DNA of 6,505 bases, from assembly GCA_036787815.1 (NCBI GenBank), contig DAIQOP010000232.1:1-6505 (forward strand), read 5' to 3'. The stretch is from DATBAK01 sp036787815 (lineage in GTDB: Bacteria > Actinomycetota > Acidimicrobiia > IMCC26256 > PALSA-610). Both the position numbers and the translations under genes were made by a program. Below the pieces are notes generated by a model. That model did not search any database. It was given only the letters and a program-made list of their open reading frames with translations, and had not been told where the DNA came from. Shown here in pieces: positions 5,134 through 6,505 of this stretch. Each line of letters begins with the position of its first letter. The stretch's first letter is position 1.

Positions 5134-6505
5134 CGAACGCGCAAACTCGCAGAACCCGATGGCTCAGGATCACAACGACCATCACCACGCAGCGGTGGAG
5201 GTCGTCGTCGAGGTCGGGGGGTTGAACTGGGCGAGCGAGAGGCGCGTCATCGAGGCGGTGCTCGGTCGTCGGCCGGGCGTGGTCAGCGTCGATGCCAACG
5301 CAGTGGCGCAGACCGCGACGGTCACCTTCGACCCGAACCACACGAGCATCCGGGAACTTCGGGATTGGGTTCGCGACTGCGGATACCACTGTCGCGGCGA
5401 ATCTGTTCCCTCCCACATCTGCGACCCACTCATCGGTTCCATCGGCGTTGACGGCCACGATCACACTCGCCGCGACACGGGCGGTCATGCGGTCGACCGA
5501 GCCGGCCTCGAGCCTTCGGAGGGCGAGCGTGTCGGCCGTGATGAGCACGCCGGTCACGAGGAGGGGGCTGAGCATTCCCCGCACGAGATGATGGGGCACG
5601 GCGGTCACGCGGGCATGTCGATGGCCGGGATGGTCGCCGACATGCGCCGGCGGTTCGTCGTAGCCGCGACGCTTTCTGTGCCGATCTTGTTGTGGTCGGC
5701 GATCGGTCGCGATGTCCTCGGCTTCAAGGTCGCCGCTCCATTTGGGATGCGCGACGACGTGTTCCAGCTCCTCTTGTCGTTGCCGGTCGTCGGGTGGTCG
5801 GCGTGGATCTTCTTCGACGGTGCCTGGCGGGCACTGCGGGCTCGCACGCTCGACATGATGGTGTTGGTGGCCGTGGCGGTCGGCTCGGGCTGGCTGTATT
5901 CGCTGGGTGTGACCCTCAGTGGCGGCGGCGACGTGTTCTACGAAGCCGTCGCGGTGCTCACCTCGTTCGTGCTGTTGGGTCACTGGTTCGAGATGCGGGC
6001 GCGGGGTGGCGCGACCGATGCGATCCGCAAATTGCTCGACCTCGCGCCGCCGAAGGCGGTCGTGCTCCGCGACGGCGAACCCCTGGAGGTGCCGACCGCC
6101 GAGGTCCGGGTCGGCGACCTGCTGCTGGTTCGGCCCGGTGCCAAGGTACCGGTCGACGCGGTGGTGGAGGAAGGTGAGAGCGACCTCGACGAGTCGATGG
6201 TCACCGGCGAGAGCCTCCCGGTGCACAAGGCACCGGGCGACGCCGTGATCGGGGCCACGATCAACAAGAACGGGATCCTTCGGGCGCGCGCGGCCAAGGT
6301 CGGTTCCGATACCGCGCTCGCGCAGATCGTGAAGCTCGTCCAGGATGCGCAGAACTCGAAGGCCCCGGGTCAGCGTCTCGCTGATCGGGCCGCGTTCTGG
6401 CTCGTGTTCGTCGCGCTGCTCGGCGGCGGCCTGACGTTCGCGGCGTGGATCACTGTCGGCGGGCGATCCGCTTCGGAGGCGATGCTGTTCGCGATCACGG
6501 TCGTG
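5108..6505 (+). CDS. Copper-type P1B ATPase, N-terminal two thirds (3' end outside window)
   Basis: The frame is open to the window edge, giving 466 residues. Such pumps use ATP to export Cu(I) or other soft metals across the inner membrane. In order: a His-rich start (His22-His27), an HMA-like fold (about 29-92) in which the usual CxxC loop is replaced by GGLNWASE, a conserved-looking CGYHC (91-95) and HICDP, then a His/Met-rich linker (115-175). Membrane helices follow at about 183-199, 218-235, 247-268 and 274-293. The actuator domain contains DESMVTGES with TGE at 366-368. A fifth helix lies at about 428-449. The sequence ends in FAITVV, just before the position of the CPx metal site, so CPC, CPH or CPD cannot be told apart. 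The phosphorylation (DKTGT) and ATP-binding domains are off-window. The start is uncertain: ATG 5108 overlaps the preceding gene by 26 bases and ATG 5159 follows it; neither has a good Shine-Dalgarno. Confidence 0.93.
   Translation, partial: MVAVTTTADERANSQNPMAQDHNDHHHAAVEVVVEVGGLNWASERRVIEAVLGRRPGVVSVDANAVAQTATVTFDPNHTSIRELRDWVRDCGYHCRGESVPSHICDPLIGSIGVDGHDHTRRDTGGHAVDRAGLEPSEGERVGRDEHAGHEEGAEHSPHEMMGHGGHAGMSMAGMVADMRRRFVVAATLSVPILLWSAIGRDVLGFKVAAPFGMRDDVFQLLLSLPVVGWSAWIFFDGAWRALRARTLDMMVLVAVAVGSGWLYSLGVTLSGGGDVFYEAVAVLTSFVLLGHWFEMRARGGATDAIRKLLDLAPPKAVVLRDGEPLEVPTAEVRVGDLLLVRPGAKVPVDAVVEEGESDLDESMVTGESLPVHKAPGDAVIGATINKNGILRARAAKVGSDTALAQIVKLVQDAQNSKAPGQRLADRAAFWLVFVALLGGGLTFAAWITVGGRSASEAMLFAITVV

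Noticed and set aside
5054..6226. A 390-codon open frame on the minus strand opposite the P-type ATPase
   Set aside because: It is rich in His/Arg/Asp with no recognisable domain, and lies fully opposite a gene with TGE and HMA-like signatures.

Overview
This is a GC-rich stretch with dense, overlapping genes and strong G/C preference at third codon positions. It looks actinobacterial (Actinomycetota). The gene content supports this: an actinobacterial-type CsoR with a C/H/C metal site, a SHOCT protein, and a P-type ATPase with a degenerate N-terminal domain of a style I recall from actinobacteria. I cannot assign a genus.

Layout. (1) The left edge holds the 3' end of a secreted-type NlpC/P60 peptidoglycan hydrolase on the + strand. 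It is probably unrelated to the rest. (2) A minus-strand operon runs from about 3729 down to 416: two FtsX/MacB-type ABC permeases, an ABC ATPase with a C-terminal YHS metal-binding domain, and a very short lipoprotein resembling the start of a cupredoxin. All junctions overlap by 4 to 8 bases. (3) A 183-base divergent regulatory region (3730-3912) carries two copies of a CsoR-type operator as perfect 22-bp inverted arms. (4) A plus-strand operon runs from 3913 to the window end: a one-TM SHOCT protein, the repressor CsoR, a DUF2892-like membrane protein, a small His/Met/Cys-rich membrane protein, and a copper-type P1B ATPase cut off by the window edge just before its expected CPx motif.

How it may work together. 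CsoR family repressors sit on G-tract operators and let go when they bind Cu(I). With one operator arm beside each divergent operon, copper would plausibly induce both the classical module (CsoR plus P-type ATPase exporter) and the ABC module. The ABC module's own metal features (YHS domain on the ATPase, cupredoxin-like lipoprotein) fit a role in copper handling at the cell envelope. The substrate of this ABC system is not evident from sequence. It is the part of the window most likely to be undescribed. The copper assignment rests on family recognition and the operator match; it is not demonstrated here.

I found no tRNA, rRNA, CRISPR array, insertion sequence or convincing intrinsic terminator.
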